Shown in pieces: positions 1-8,050 of a DNA stretch of 53,015 nt. Location: positions 1 through 53,015 of the forward strand of contig NZ_FMMP01000021.1 of NCBI RefSeq assembly GCF_900095725.1, given 5' to 3'. Each line of letters begins with the position of its first letter. Within the stretch, counting starts at the first letter, position 1. The notes beneath the pieces were generated by a model, which ran no database searches, was not told the origin of the DNA, and saw nothing but the letters and a program-made list of their open reading frames with translations. The DNA comes from Cellulosilyticum sp. I15G10I2 (lineage in GTDB: Bacteria > Bacillota > Clostridia > Lachnospirales > Cellulosilyticaceae). A program made the position numbers and the translations under genes.

Positions 1-220
1 GGGAATAAATAAGTGCAGAACCGTGACCTGCTGAAAGAACAAAACGGTCTCTGTTTTGCCATGTTGGGTTTTTAGGGTTGTGCTTCATATGGTCTGCCCA
101 TAATGTATAGGCCATAGGTGCAGAACCTAGTGGTAGACCTGGATGACCTGAATTGGCTTTTTGTACTGCTTCTGCTGCCAGTACACGAATCGTGTTAATT
201 GTTTTTTGCTTAATACTCAT
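1..220 (-). CDS. tkt: Transketolase, N-terminal fragment (cut by window edge)
   Basis: The first 73 residues are visible and the rest lies outside the window. The fragment opens [18 protein letters not shown] and contains the transketolase hallmark [18 protein letters not shown], followed by [18 protein letters not shown], which carries His residues of the thiamine-diphosphate site. The start ATG (218-220) follows an AAAGGA ribosome site. Transketolase moves two-carbon units between pentose and hexose phosphates in the cytoplasm. It lies 52 bases downstream of transaldolase on the same strand, so the two probably form one non-oxidative pentose phosphate operon. Confidence 0.93.
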   Translation of the reverse strand, partial: MSIKQKTINTIRVLAAEAVQKANSGHPGLPLGSAPMAYTLWADHMKHNPKNPTWQNRDRFVLSAGHGSALIYS

Positions 221-272
221 GACAGATTTCCTTTCTACTTTTAAATTTTTTAGATGTATTTTATTTCTAAAA

Positions 273-929
273 TTATTTACTTAATTTTTGTTCGAATCCT
301 GCCCAGTCTTGCAAGAATCTCTCGATACCAGCATCTGTAAGCGGATGTTTAGTCATTTGTATAATAACACCATAAGGAACTGTAGCGATATGTGCGCCTG
401 CTTTAGCTGCATCTATAACATGAAGTGGATTGCGTACGCTTGCTGCAATGATTTCAGTATTAATGCCATGGAGTTCAAATATTTGAGCAATATCACTTAC
501 AAGATCCATACCCGTTCCGCCGATATCATCTACACGTCCGAGGAACGGACTTACATAAGTTGCACCCGCACGAGCGGCAAGTAACGCTTGACCTGCTGAA
601 AAGATTAAGGTGACATTGGTTTTAATACCTTTAGCAGTTAAAATTTTAGTAGCTTTTAGTCCTTCTGGAGTCATAGGAAGTTTAATAACAATATTTTTAT
701 GAATTTTTACAAGTTCCAGTGCTTCTTCTACCATTTTGGGAGCTTCAAGGGAGATAACCTCTGCACTGATAGGTCCATCTACAATGTCAGTAATTTCTTT
801 AATAACTTCTTCAAATACAAGACCTTCTCTTGCAATGAGTGAAGGATTTGTTGTTACACCGCAAATAACACCAAGATCATTTGCTTTTTTAATTTCTTCA
901 GTATTAGCAGTATCAATAAATAATTTCAT
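273..929 (-). CDS. tal: Transaldolase / fructose-6-phosphate aldolase family (short TalC type)
   Basis: This 218-aa protein has the length of the short transaldolases (about 215 aa). It begins [16 protein letters not shown], has the [13 protein letters not shown] motif near residue 24, and carries the Schiff-base lysine in NIVIKLPMT. It should exchange dihydroxyacetone units between sedoheptulose-7-P and glyceraldehyde-3-P; family members can instead act as fructose-6-P aldolases, and the sequence alone does not settle which. It is first in an apparent tal-tkt operon with a promoter and candidate operator just upstream, and the GntR regulator gene lies beyond. Confidence 0.9.
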   Translation of the reverse strand: MKLFIDTANTEEIKKANDLGVICGVTTNPSLIAREGLVFEEVIKEITDIVDGPISAEVISLEAPKMVEEALELVKIHKNIVIKLPMTPEGLKATKILTAKGIKTNVTLIFSAGQALLAARAGATYVSPFLGRVDDIGGTGMDLVSDIAQIFELHGINTEIIAASVRNPLHVIDAAKAGAHIATVPYGVIIQMTKHPLTDAGIERFLQDWAGFEQKLSK

Positions 930-963
930 ATTTAAAACCTCACTTTTTAGAATAGAATTAAGA

Positions 964-998
964 CAACGTGTTGTTGTGTCGTCGTGTTGTACCTACAA
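964..998. promoter_or_regulatory. Candidate operator of the tal-tkt operon
   Basis: The segment contains a dyad TTGTA-CC-TACAA (987-998), a second one ACAAC-GT-GTTGT (963-974), and the 8-mer CGTGTTGT repeated at 967-974 and 983-990 with a 16-bp period. It lies across and just downstream of the predicted tal transcription start, where a bound repressor would block transcription. The adjacent GntR/UTRA gene is the natural candidate binder. That link is inference. Confidence 0.45.
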
Positions 999-1002
999 GT
1001 TA

Positions 1003-1031
1003 AATATAATGCATTTTACATCATTTTTCAA
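1003..1031 (-). promoter_or_regulatory. Predicted sigma-A promoter of tal-tkt
   Basis: On the minus strand TTGAAA (1031-1026) is followed after exactly 17 bases by TATATT (1008-1003). The predicted start is near 996, inside the candidate operator. Confidence 0.6.
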
Positions 1032-1064
1032 TCCTTATTATACGAAAATAAATAAAAATTGTTT

Positions 1065-1802
1065 TTATCTGTGTTGCTCGATATAAAATTGAAATTGATC
1101 AGAGCGATAAATTGCTTCAAAATATTCTATAACAACTTCATTAGAATCTGGGAGCATACCAAATACTTGTCCTTTAAAAAGCATAACAGGAGCGCCTTCA
1201 TCAACTTGTAACTGAAGGGCAACTTCTTCATTTGCTAGAATGGCTTCCACTGTACGTATAGCTTTATTAATAGTAATACGATAGTCTTTTTCAAGTACTT
1301 TATAAAGGGATTCTTGATTGAAATCTATCGCTTCTATACCTGGAACAAGGTGATAAGGAATATAGCTTTTATTTTTATTAATAGGAATCTCGTCGCCATA
1401 TACAACGCGTTCCATATAAAATGTTTTTTCATCTTCAGTTATATCCAGCATCTTACAAACCCGTTTAGAAGGTTGTCTGATACCTGCGTCTAGTACATGC
1501 GGTTTTGGGGTTAAGCCATATCTTTTGATATCCTCACTGCAGCCAGAGAGTCGGATAAGCCCTTGTTCAAAGCCACGGCCTTTTACAAAAGTTCCTTTAC
1601 CTTGTCTTTTATATAAATAACCTTCATTGACTAGTTCATCTATAGCCTTGCGAACAGTTGTGCGGCTTAAATGATAAGTCTGCATCAGTTTAGGTTCCGA
1701 AGGAATAGCAACGTCAGCCTTGATGGCTTCATTTTCTATCATATCTATAATAATTTTTTTGAGTTGATAATACATAGGGATAAAACTATTTTCTCTGTCC
1801 AT
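1065..1802 (-). CDS. GntR-family transcriptional regulator (HutC/UTRA type)
   Basis: This 245-aa protein has an N-terminal winged helix of the GntR class at about residues 8-75 (PSEPKLMQTYHLSRTTVRKA, then GYLYKRQGKGTFV). A UTRA ligand-binding domain follows at about 95-235 and includes the typical ERVVYGDEIPINKNKSYIPY stretch. UTRA domains usually sense small metabolites such as sugar phosphates or amino-acid derivatives. The gene stops 135 bp upstream of tal on the same strand, with a promoter and dyads in between, so it may regulate tal-tkt. The effector is unknown. The start follows AGGTGGTG. Confidence 0.87.
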   Translation of the reverse strand: MDRENSFIPMYYQLKKIIIDMIENEAIKADVAIPSEPKLMQTYHLSRTTVRKAIDELVNEGYLYKRQGKGTFVKGRGFEQGLIRLSGCSEDIKRYGLTPKPHVLDAGIRQPSKRVCKMLDITEDEKTFYMERVVYGDEIPINKNKSYIPYHLVPGIEAIDFNQESLYKVLEKDYRITINKAIRTVEAILANEEVALQLQVDEGAPVMLFKGQVFGMLPDSNEVVIEYFEAIYRSDQFQFYIEQHR

Positions 1803-1866
1803 CTTTGCACCACCTGTGTGTTTTCATCTATTATAAACTATTTCATGTAAAAAAAATACTTTAAGC

Positions 1867-2406
1867 TTAAAGTCTGCGCGCATACTTATAATAATAATCA
1901 ATAAGTAAGGTTAATGCATAGTCAAAAACAAGAAAACCTAATTGTCCTAAAATCCATAGAACTATGTAACTTACAACAGAGGCATTTAAAACAAAATAGT
2001 TAGTTATAAAAGTTTGAATGTTACTAAAAAGCTTATAGCCTAATACATTTTGCATAAGTAATAGCAAAAAGATAGAGATACTATTGAAAAAGATAAGCTT
2101 CAATACTATTTCGAGAGGAAGAGATCTTTTTCTTTCAATAAGGTATTTAACAATGCCATAGATACCAAAAAAAAGACTGTATAGAAGTGCAATGTTTAAT
2201 GGCACTATGATGAAGGAAAGACAAGAAGAACTGATATAGATGAGACAAGCTGTTTTAAGGCTTCCCCTTATAAGACCAATAGGAACCATAAAGGAAGCAA
2301 GTGTTAATAGTGTTAAAGTATTAGTTGTTAAAATAGATGTTAAATATAAACAAATAATACTTAATGCGCTTAAGATACCACCTAAAGTCAAGTGGGCAGT
2401 TTTCAA
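1867..2406 (-). CDS. Uncharacterised polytopic membrane protein
   Basis: This 179-aa hydrophobic protein has roughly five or six membrane segments: one near residues 5-30, paired helices at 32-85, a pair after the RKRSLP loop, and one at about 145-170. Its size and layout recall ECF-type substrate-binding (S) components and YybS-like proteins, but I see no diagnostic motif. The start is TTG with a GGGAGTG ribosome site somewhat far upstream. It is the last gene of a likely three-gene operon (3770 to 1867), 24 bases after the DUF5685 gene. Confidence 0.65.
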   Translation of the reverse strand: MKTAHLTLGGILSALSIICLYLTSILTTNTLTLLTLASFMVPIGLIRGSLKTACLIYISSSCLSFIIVPLNIALLYSLFFGIYGIVKYLIERKRSLPLEIVLKLIFFNSISIFLLLLMQNVLGYKLFSNIQTFITNYFVLNASVVSYIVLWILGQLGFLVFDYALTLLIDYYYKYARRL

Positions 2407-2430
2407 GGTTTAATTCACTCCCTTATAATC

Positions 2431-3318
2431 CTATTTTTCTTTGCAATTACAGGCATGTATAACTTTTGTATATTGATCCATCATGCCTAGGGTAATAATA
2501 TTTTCAAGAAGTTCTTTGTTTTTATTAACCGGAAGAAGATCTAGATAATATTTGCAGTTATAGCCACAATTAAGAATGGTAAAAGATACAGTATCTTTAA
2601 TTTGTGGGAGAAGTTCTAAATAAGTCAAATGCGCCTTATTATAGAGAAAGTCAAGCGGATTAAATTTTCCATGTGCTATATCTTTTTGTAAATCGTCTAA
2701 AGCATCGATCATATAAATCCATTTACCGAGCGCATAACCAAACTTAAATAAATTCTCCCTCGTCTCATTACTATCTTCTGAAACTGTACAAGGATACATC
2801 TTAAAAATATGTGCCACGATTAAGCTAAATGGATCACAAATTTCATCTATAGAAGAGAAGTTTTTCTCTTTTTCCAGCTTGTAAAGATGATTTAAGTTCT
2901 CTTCTATAATAAGATTAATTTCACAAACAGAGGGAGAAAATTTCTTTTTATAAGGAGCAAGTGCAAGTGCTAATGTTTTACTCTTTAGACTTTTATCATC
3001 TAGAACATCATCTAATAATTTGTAGTACACTAGACTAATATTTATATTGGCAGCATAGGAAAGGGCTTTATTTTCTAGAACAACTGGCTTTTTTTTAAAT
3101 GGACTTGTCAGGCACTTTTTAGTGAGGGTATTTACAGCAGTTGGATTTAAGCTGTCTAAGAGTATAGCCAAAAAAGTCATGTCATAATTAAGAACCATCC
3201 GAGGGAGGTTGCCAAACTCCTTTTTAAGATGAAAACAAAGACCGCAATAATAGCTTTTAAAGGTTGTATATTCGTGCATTTTAAGCTCGTCTTTAAGCGG
3301 GGTTATATATCCAAACAA
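2431..3318 (-). CDS. DUF5685 family protein
   Basis: This 295-aa soluble protein opens MFGYITPLKDELKMHEYTT and has YYCGLCFHLKKEFG at about residues 24-37, which matches my memory of the DUF5685 family of Clostridia. It is helical throughout, with paired cysteines near the N-terminus and near residue 275 (CNCK). An acidic pair in MIDALDDLQKD near residue 205 could bind metal. The family function is not established. The start is TTG, eight bases after AAGGAG. It sits in an operon between a cysteine-tailed helical protein and a membrane protein. Confidence 0.75.
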   Translation of the reverse strand: MFGYITPLKDELKMHEYTTFKSYYCGLCFHLKKEFGNLPRMVLNYDMTFLAILLDSLNPTAVNTLTKKCLTSPFKKKPVVLENKALSYAANINISLVYYKLLDDVLDDKSLKSKTLALALAPYKKKFSPSVCEINLIIEENLNHLYKLEKEKNFSSIDEICDPFSLIVAHIFKMYPCTVSEDSNETRENLFKFGYALGKWIYMIDALDDLQKDIAHGKFNPLDFLYNKAHLTYLELLPQIKDTVSFTILNCGYNCKYYLDLLPVNKNKELLENIITLGMMDQYTKVIHACNCKEK

Positions 3319-3347
3319 TTAAAACACTCCTTTTTGAAGAGACTTTT

Positions 3348-3770
3348 TTAAATACATTCAATTAAATCTCCCCCCATACACTCACAGCAACTATCTAAGC
3401 AAATGAGATCACAACAACTAAAATGACAGCAGCAATCGTCGCAACAACAGCAGCAGCAGCCTCTTCGACGATGAGAATAAGGACTTCTATAGTAATCGTT
3501 ACTGTAAGGGTGATAGCGTCCCATAAGCTGAGTGAGAGCCTCTTGATAAACAGCATTATCAGGCGCCATAGATAATGCGATTTGGAGATGGTCTCTTGCT
3601 GAGTCAAACCATGTTTTATGAATAAGTAGTAAGCTGTATAAATAATGCCACTGGTCCGTTTTAGTGGTGAGCGTATTAAGCTTAGCTTCTGCAAAAGTAA
3701 GCTTACCTTTTTTAATGAGAAGGCGTATTTCTTCATAAAAGCTTACAGGTATTGTTTCATTTAAAATCAT
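3348..3770 (-). CDS. TPR-like protein with polycysteine C-terminal tail
   Basis: This 140-aa protein has a helical N-terminal part (about 1-90) that reads like two TPR units (LTFAEAKLNTL and WFDSARDHLQIALSMAPDNAVYQEALTQL). After a Tyr/Ser/Arg linker the last 37 residues hold 16 cysteines, beginning GCCCCCCDDCCCHFSCC. The start ATG has GGGAG ten bases upstream. It is the first gene of the operon with DUF5685 and a membrane protein. I do not recognise a named family. A metal-binding or membrane-lipidated tail is possible, but nothing here proves it. Confidence 0.75.
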   Translation of the reverse strand: MILNETIPVSFYEEIRLLIKKGKLTFAEAKLNTLTTKTDQWHYLYSLLLIHKTWFDSARDHLQIALSMAPDNAVYQEALTQLMGRYHPYSNDYYRSPYSHRRRGCCCCCCDDCCCHFSCCDLICLDSCCECMGGDLIECI

Positions 3771-3863
3771 ATTTTAATCACTCCCTTTATAGTCTATTAT
3801 ACTCAAAATAGCAATTAAGTATATACATTAATGTATGAGAAATAGAACAAAAAATAGTATAGA

Positions 3864-3968
3864 GAAACAACATATAAACTTGAGTTATTCATCACTATAA
3901 TGTTGTTTCACAGAATGATTTCACATCACATATTATTGTGAATAACTAAAATTTAAAGATGTGAAATC
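3864..3968. repeat. Three interlocked inverted repeats between divergent genes
   Basis: Three perfect inverted repeats interleave. GAAACAACAT (3864-3873) pairs with 3900-3909. AGTTATTCA (3883-3891) pairs with 3939-3947. GATTTCACATC (3917-3927) pairs with 3958-3968. Their order is C, A, C', B, A', B', so each stem encloses one arm of the next, a pseudoknot-like chain and not nested hairpins. It occupies the gap (3771-4104) between two divergent Cys-rich genes. No ORF with a ribosome site lies here. Confidence 0.6.
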
Positions 3969-4011
3969 TATATTAAAGCAAAAATTTAACACTAGGAGAA
4001 AAAAGAGATAA

Positions 4012-4018
4012 TTCGACA
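4012..4018 (-). promoter_or_regulatory. Candidate Spo0A box
   Basis: The minus strand reads TGTCGAA, an exact match to the 0A-box core, about 90 bp before the Cys-rich acidic gene. A single 7-mer is weak evidence by itself. Confidence 0.3.
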
Positions 4019-4104
4019 AAATTTAGTAACAGCTTAGCTATTTTTGAATATATTATAACAGGACATCGCGTTCTAATATATTTCAAGAGAGAGGGATGTA
4101 TATA

Positions 4105-4689
4105 ATGCCAAGAAATGAATATGAGCAGAATGAATTTGTAATGAATCAAAACACACAAAAGCTTATAAAAGAGGCACAGGTAGCCTTTGATGTTTTAAAA
4201 AATATTGCTGCACAGATTCCGATGGTTTCAAACGTAACTCAGTTTGCAGAGAGTGATGAAGATGGGGACTTTATTGATGAAATTCTCACTTTAGAAACTG
4301 AAGATGATGAATCTGATTTTGATGCGTTTGATGATGAGGACGATGCAGATGCTGTCTATTATGGAAGAGGAATGAATACTGACCAGTTTGGTTATGGCCG
4401 TGGCTACAAACCACCGTATGTACCTTATCCACAATCTTATCCATGTGTATGCAGAAAATGTGATTTATTAAAAGCAAAGGCATTTACAAACTTGTTACTA
4501 GGTTTAAATGATCTAAAAGATGCTTTTGATCTTTTGCCAATAGTAAAAAATAAGTTTGAAGAAGCTGTTGATTCATTGCAAGATGCTCAAAAACTCTTTA
4601 AGAAGGCAAGATTCTGCTCAAATAGATTTGGCTGTAGATGTTTTTGCAAAAGCCGTCCTAAACGCCGCTGTAAATGTCCTAGAAAATAA
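4105..4689 (+). CDS. Acidic, cysteine-rich protein of unknown function
   Basis: This is a 194-aa protein. ATG 4105 is chosen because GAGAGGG ends nine bases upstream, whereas ATG 4096 would directly abut it. Residues about 20-60 are helical. A strongly acidic stretch follows (DEDGDF to DDEDDADAV), then a Tyr/Gly/Pro linker and CVCRKC. A second helical region leads to a basic tail with six cysteines in CxC-like spacing and CKSRPKRRCKCPRK. No family was recognised. It diverges from the polycysteine gene across a highly structured spacer. Roles in the spore coat or in metal binding are guesses. Confidence 0.75.
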   Translation: MPRNEYEQNEFVMNQNTQKLIKEAQVAFDVLKNIAAQIPMVSNVTQFAESDEDGDFIDEILTLETEDDESDFDAFDDEDDADAVYYGRGMNTDQFGYGRGYKPPYVPYPQSYPCVCRKCDLLKAKAFTNLLLGLNDLKDAFDLLPIVKNKFEEAVDSLQDAQKLFKKARFCSNRFGCRCFCKSRPKRRCKCPRK

Positions 4690-4725
4690 TACACTATATT
4701 AGTACACCATTTGAAAGTCTAAAGC

Positions 4726-4765
4726 AAAAGGGTAAAAGTCCATATCTAAGGACCTTTACCCTTTT
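4726..4765. terminator. Bidirectional terminator
   Basis: AAAAGGGTAAAAGTCC (4726-4741) pairs with the complementary arm at 4750-4765, with A-tracts on the left and T-tracts on the right. It serves the convergent 4105 gene and the AlaX-like gene, whose stop codon overlaps its edge. Confidence 0.85.
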
Positions 4766-5969
4766 ACTTACTTAAGGATTGTTTAATTTTCATTAAAGCA
4801 TAATCAATAGCAGAAGATAAGTTGGCAGTGTCTTTGCCGCCGCCTTGGGCAGAAAAGTAGCTTCCGCCGCCCTTCCCATCAATTAACGTCATAGTGTCTT
4901 TTAAAAGATTGCCCATATGCATTTTTTTAAGGTCTTTTGAACACATAAAGATGAGATTAGCTATATCCCCGCTGTTTATGCCAAAGAGAACAATAACATC
5001 TTTTGAATCAGTAAGTTTAGAGGCAAGAAGTGTTATATATTTAGGATCCACATGATCATAGAGTGCTTTAACGATCTGAACATGTTGGATCTTCTCACTG
5101 TTAAGGAGTAGATTTTGAACCTCATAATCAGCTACTTCAGACTTGAGTTTTCTATTTTCTGAGGAAAGTTTATCAAAATCCTGTGTTAATTTTTCTATTT
5201 TTATAAGTGCATCTTTTTCACTGCATTTTAAGGAGCTGCTTAAGGATAAAACAAAGCTACTTTTTGCAAAATAGTCGTTAATAGCTCTTTTGCCGCACAG
5301 AAAGTATACTCTCATACCCCCTTTATACTTTTCCCATTTGTTAATTTTAAGGGCTTGTACTTCAAGGGTAGAACGAGGATGCGTACCACAACAAGGGTTT
5401 AAGTCTAAATCACCGATTTTAACAAGTCTTAAAGGGGAACGCGTTTGTGGAAGTGGTTTTTTTAGAGGCAGTTTTTTGAGTTCAGATTTAGACGGATACA
5501 GTGTTTCAACCGGGATATTATCAAAGATAATATCGTTTGCAAATATTTCAGCTTTTTGAATCATAGAAGCACCTAAGACAGAGTCTATATCAATTGTTAT
5601 AGACTCTTCGCCTAAATGAAAGCCGACTGTATGCGCGTTAAAAAGTTCAAGAAAGCAAGCCGAAAGTATATGTTGTCCTAAATGCTGCTGCATATAATCA
5701 AATCTTCTTTCCCAGTTTAGCGTGCATTTAGTTTTATGAATTTTTATGGGTTTTTTATCAGTAACATGATAAATATGGCCATCACTTTCATAAACAAAAG
5801 AAATAGGGGAATCTTCTATAAAGCCTGTATCACTTGGCTGTCCACCGCCCTCAGGATAAAAATAAGTTTGATCTAGTTCGATGTGAAACGTATTTTCTTT
5901 TTCTATAACAGCAGTGATCTCGGCGGTAAAAAACTTTTTATAAGCATCTTCGTAATAAAGTTTTTGCAT
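4764..5969 (-). CDS. Alanyl-tRNA editing protein (AlaX-L type, with DHHA1 domain)
   Basis: This 401-aa stand-alone relative of the AlaRS editing half should hydrolyse mischarged Ser- or Gly-tRNA(Ala) in the cytoplasm. The N-terminal part contains FYPEGGGQPSDTG (about 37-49), a feature of this superfamily. The zinc site is visible as H96-LGQ-H100 and C193-C194-GT-H197. A coiled segment at about 250-285 leads to a C-terminal DHHA1 domain ending in the glycine-rich GKGGGSYFSAQGGG. The start has AAGGAG eight bases upstream. It is monocistronic. Confidence 0.9.
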   Translation of the reverse strand: MQKLYYEDAYKKFFTAEITAVIEKENTFHIELDQTYFYPEGGGQPSDTGFIEDSPISFVYESDGHIYHVTDKKPIKIHKTKCTLNWERRFDYMQQHLGQHILSACFLELFNAHTVGFHLGEESITIDIDSVLGASMIQKAEIFANDIIFDNIPVETLYPSKSELKKLPLKKPLPQTRSPLRLVKIGDLDLNPCCGTHPRSTLEVQALKINKWEKYKGGMRVYFLCGKRAINDYFAKSSFVLSLSSSLKCSEKDALIKIEKLTQDFDKLSSENRKLKSEVADYEVQNLLLNSEKIQHVQIVKALYDHVDPKYITLLASKLTDSKDVIVLFGINSGDIANLIFMCSKDLKKMHMGNLLKDTMTLIDGKGGGSYFSAQGGGKDTANLSSAIDYALMKIKQSLSK

Positions 5970-6188
5970 ATTTTGAGCTCCTTTTTAATTTCTGGGGTAT
6001 TCCTTTAAAGGGATTATAATACAAAATACCAAAAGATAATAGTAGATGATGTAAAAATAGGAGCAGCAAGTACATACCATAAATTAAAATAATAAAGAGA
6101 ATTATAGTGATAAAAGCTTGAAAACATAGTAAAATAAAAATATACAAGGTTATTTAAATAGCCAGAATATGCATTAGGGGGTGTTGTA

Positions 6189-6785
6189 ATGAGAGAAAAT
6201 CAAACTTATGTCATTACCATAAGCAGACAGTTGGGCAGTGGTGGATCTTACCTTGGTCAAAAGATAGCAGAACTATTGGATATTAAATATGTAGATAGGG
6301 AAATATTACTGCAAGGTGCAGAAAAGATGGCAAATCAAGAATCTTTTTGGATGAGCTTTGTTGCTAATTGTTCATATAGCTGGCCCTATGTACCGCCTAG
6401 TTATACGATGATAGCAGAAGACAGACTGCATGATAAGTTTGGAACAATGATGCAAAGAGTAGCAAAGGAACATAACTGTGTGATTGTAGGCAGATGTGCG
6501 GGATTTATTTTAAGTAAACATCAAAAAACAATCAATCTTTTCTTATATGCAGATAAAGAATGGCGTATTAAACGGGTACAAGAACTTCATGGACTTACAG
6601 AAAAAGAAGCAAGAAAAGCAGTGGGTAAAAATGATTCAGAAAGAGCAAATTATCATTATTTACACACAGGTGAAAAGTGGAGAGATGCAACCCAATATGA
6701 TCTTTGCATTGAAACAAGTAAAGTCGGCCTAGACAAGGCAGAACAAATAGTTATAAACTATATTAAGTCACGCCTTGAAGAATAA
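6189..6785 (+). CDS. Cytidylate kinase-like family protein
   Basis: This 198-aa P-loop kinase-like protein begins YVITISRQLGSGGSYLGQKI, where the SRQxGSGG loop is typical of the AAK6/cytidylate-kinase-like family. DREIL, IVGRCAGF and a lid region rich in Arg/Lys (WRIKRVQELHGLTEKEARKAV) follow. True CMP kinases are usually about 220 aa and found in other contexts, so the substrate is uncertain. The ATG follows an AGGGGGTG ribosome site. It is first in a run of three closely packed genes ending at the terminator at 7912. Confidence 0.85.
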   Translation: MRENQTYVITISRQLGSGGSYLGQKIAELLDIKYVDREILLQGAEKMANQESFWMSFVANCSYSWPYVPPSYTMIAEDRLHDKFGTMMQRVAKEHNCVIVGRCAGFILSKHQKTINLFLYADKEWRIKRVQELHGLTEKEARKAVGKNDSERANYHYLHTGEKWRDATQYDLCIETSKVGLDKAEQIVINYIKSRLEE

Positions 6786-6801
6786 TACGTGGAGGAAAGC
6801 A

Positions 6802-7257
6802 ATGAATATAGAATGTACAAAGGAAGAATTTAAAATTCTTTTAGACTTAGTTTATGCAGGAAATGTGCTTATCAATGGGATGAGGGCTCAAGAAGAAAGA
6901 ATACAGGCTTATTCGATCATGGAACAGCAGATATTTGCAAAGGCAAAAGAATTTGAACTTGAAGATCTCATAACGTATGATGAAGAGTTTAGAGAATATA
7001 TGCCTACAGCTGCCTATGAAGAAAATGGTGTTGATGAATATATAGATGCTTATGATACGCAGGTGTTTTGGGAAGAGCTTGTTATGAGGCTTGCCAGAAG
7101 AGACGCTCTTAATTATGTGGGAGATGTAGATCAAAATATGACCAAGTCAAAGCTCAAGGAGATGCAAATGAACCTAGAAGAAAAATACGAAGAAGAATTT
7201 GAAGAAAGTGGTTTAATGCATCTTAAAATTGTTAAACAGACTGAAGAGAATCTATGA
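6802..7257 (+). CDS. Hypothetical acidic protein
   Basis: This is a 151-aa protein. ATG 6802 is used because GTGGAGGAAAGC supplies the ribosome site. An upstream in-frame start would overlap the kinase-like gene without one. It opens MNIECTKEEFKILLDLVYAGN and is acidic and mostly helical, with runs such as EEKYEEEFEES near the end. There is no membrane segment. Its stop overlaps the start of the next gene (ATGATGA), so the two are probably translationally coupled. No family was recognised. Confidence 0.75.
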   Translation: MNIECTKEEFKILLDLVYAGNVLINGMRAQEERIQAYSIMEQQIFAKAKEFELEDLITYDEEFREYMPTAAYEENGVDEYIDAYDTQVFWEELVMRLARRDALNYVGDVDQNMTKSKLKEMQMNLEEKYEEEFEESGLMHLKIVKQTEENL

Positions 7258-7907
7258 TGAATAAAGTACAAGCAGAAATCAAAAATGAGATAAAACAAGA
7301 TTTTGAGGGTATGGCGGCTAAAGAGATTTGGGAAAAGTCTTATAACCAAATGTTAGACAGCAAAAAACATATCTTAGAATATATTGACTGTATTAAATTA
7401 TTAAGTAAAGAAAAAATAAACAATGAGCAAACGCAAGCTGTATATATTTTTATAGAAGAACATATAGATGCGATGAAAGCGAGCATTAAGCCAAATACTA
7501 TTTTGCAGCTTAAAAAGGAATTAAATGCTAAATTAGGGCAATTTGCTCCTAAAAGGAACAAGCAGCCAGATAATCACTTTTTAAAATTTTTTATAGAGGC
7601 ATACCCTAAGAATAAAAGATACAAAGAATATACATGGGTACTTATGGATCTAAGTCGCATAAATGATGATCAGATACTGCATACACTTAAGTATATTAAT
7701 GCTTGGTGTTTAAAAAATAAGCTAAATAGTGCAGAGAAAAAAGATATCATAGTGCTTGTAAGAAAATTAATTAGTAAAGGGAATTTAAAGTACATCAATC
7801 AAGTCAAAAGCTTAGAAGGACTTACTAAGGGACTTAAGATTAAAATTATTGATGTAAATGGTAAATTTGAAGTAACAGTTTATAACAAATCAATGAGAGC
7901 AAAATAA
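7254..7907 (+). CDS. Hypothetical protein
   Basis: This 217-aa (or 216-aa) protein starts at one of two adjacent ATGs (7254 or 7257) that overlap the stop of the preceding gene. It is lysine-rich and predicted helical (KEIWEKSYNQMLDSKKHILEYI, then KDIIVLVRKLI), with a short beta-like C-terminus (KIKIIDVNGKFEVTVYNK). I see no signal peptide, membrane helix or known motif. A terminator follows at 7912. It is probably cotranscribed with the kinase-like and acidic proteins. Confidence 0.72.
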   Translation: MMNKVQAEIKNEIKQDFEGMAAKEIWEKSYNQMLDSKKHILEYIDCIKLLSKEKINNEQTQAVYIFIEEHIDAMKASIKPNTILQLKKELNAKLGQFAPKRNKQPDNHFLKFFIEAYPKNKRYKEYTWVLMDLSRINDDQILHTLKYINAWCLKNKLNSAEKKDIIVLVRKLISKGNLKYINQVKSLEGLTKGLKIKIIDVNGKFEVTVYNKSMRAK

Positions 7908-7911
7908 AAAG

Positions 7912-7935
7912 CAGAGCTTAGCTCTGTTTTTTATT
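7912..7935 (+). terminator. Intrinsic terminator
   Basis: CAGAGC-TTA-GCTCTG is followed by a T run (7927 onward). It closes the 6189-7907 operon. Confidence 0.8.
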
Positions 7936-7961
7936 TTGCTTTGTATTTAAGGATAGTTTCA

Positions 7962-7989
7962 TTGACAAAAAAATGTTTAAGGCTATACT
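7962..7989 (+). promoter_or_regulatory. Predicted sigma-A promoter of the SLH-GH18 gene
   Basis: TTGACA (7962-7967) and TATACT (7984-7989) are separated by 16 bases, about 60 bases before the coding start. Confidence 0.65.
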
Positions 7990-8050
7990 AGGGGTAGGGG
8001 ATAATAAATTAGAAAATTTAAAATAGATAGATATTGGGGAGAGTGAAAAG

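Noticed and set aside
3395-3736. 113-aa frame antiparallel-shadowing the polycysteine gene
   Set aside because: It is a shifted frame of the GCA/CAG-rich Cys codons and has no ribosome site. The 3348-3770 frame has both a site and operon fit.
5938-6147. 69-aa hydrophobic frame upstream of the AlaX-like gene (minus strand)
   Set aside because: It overlaps the AlaX start in another frame, has no ribosome site, and its hydrophobicity follows from AT-rich DNA.
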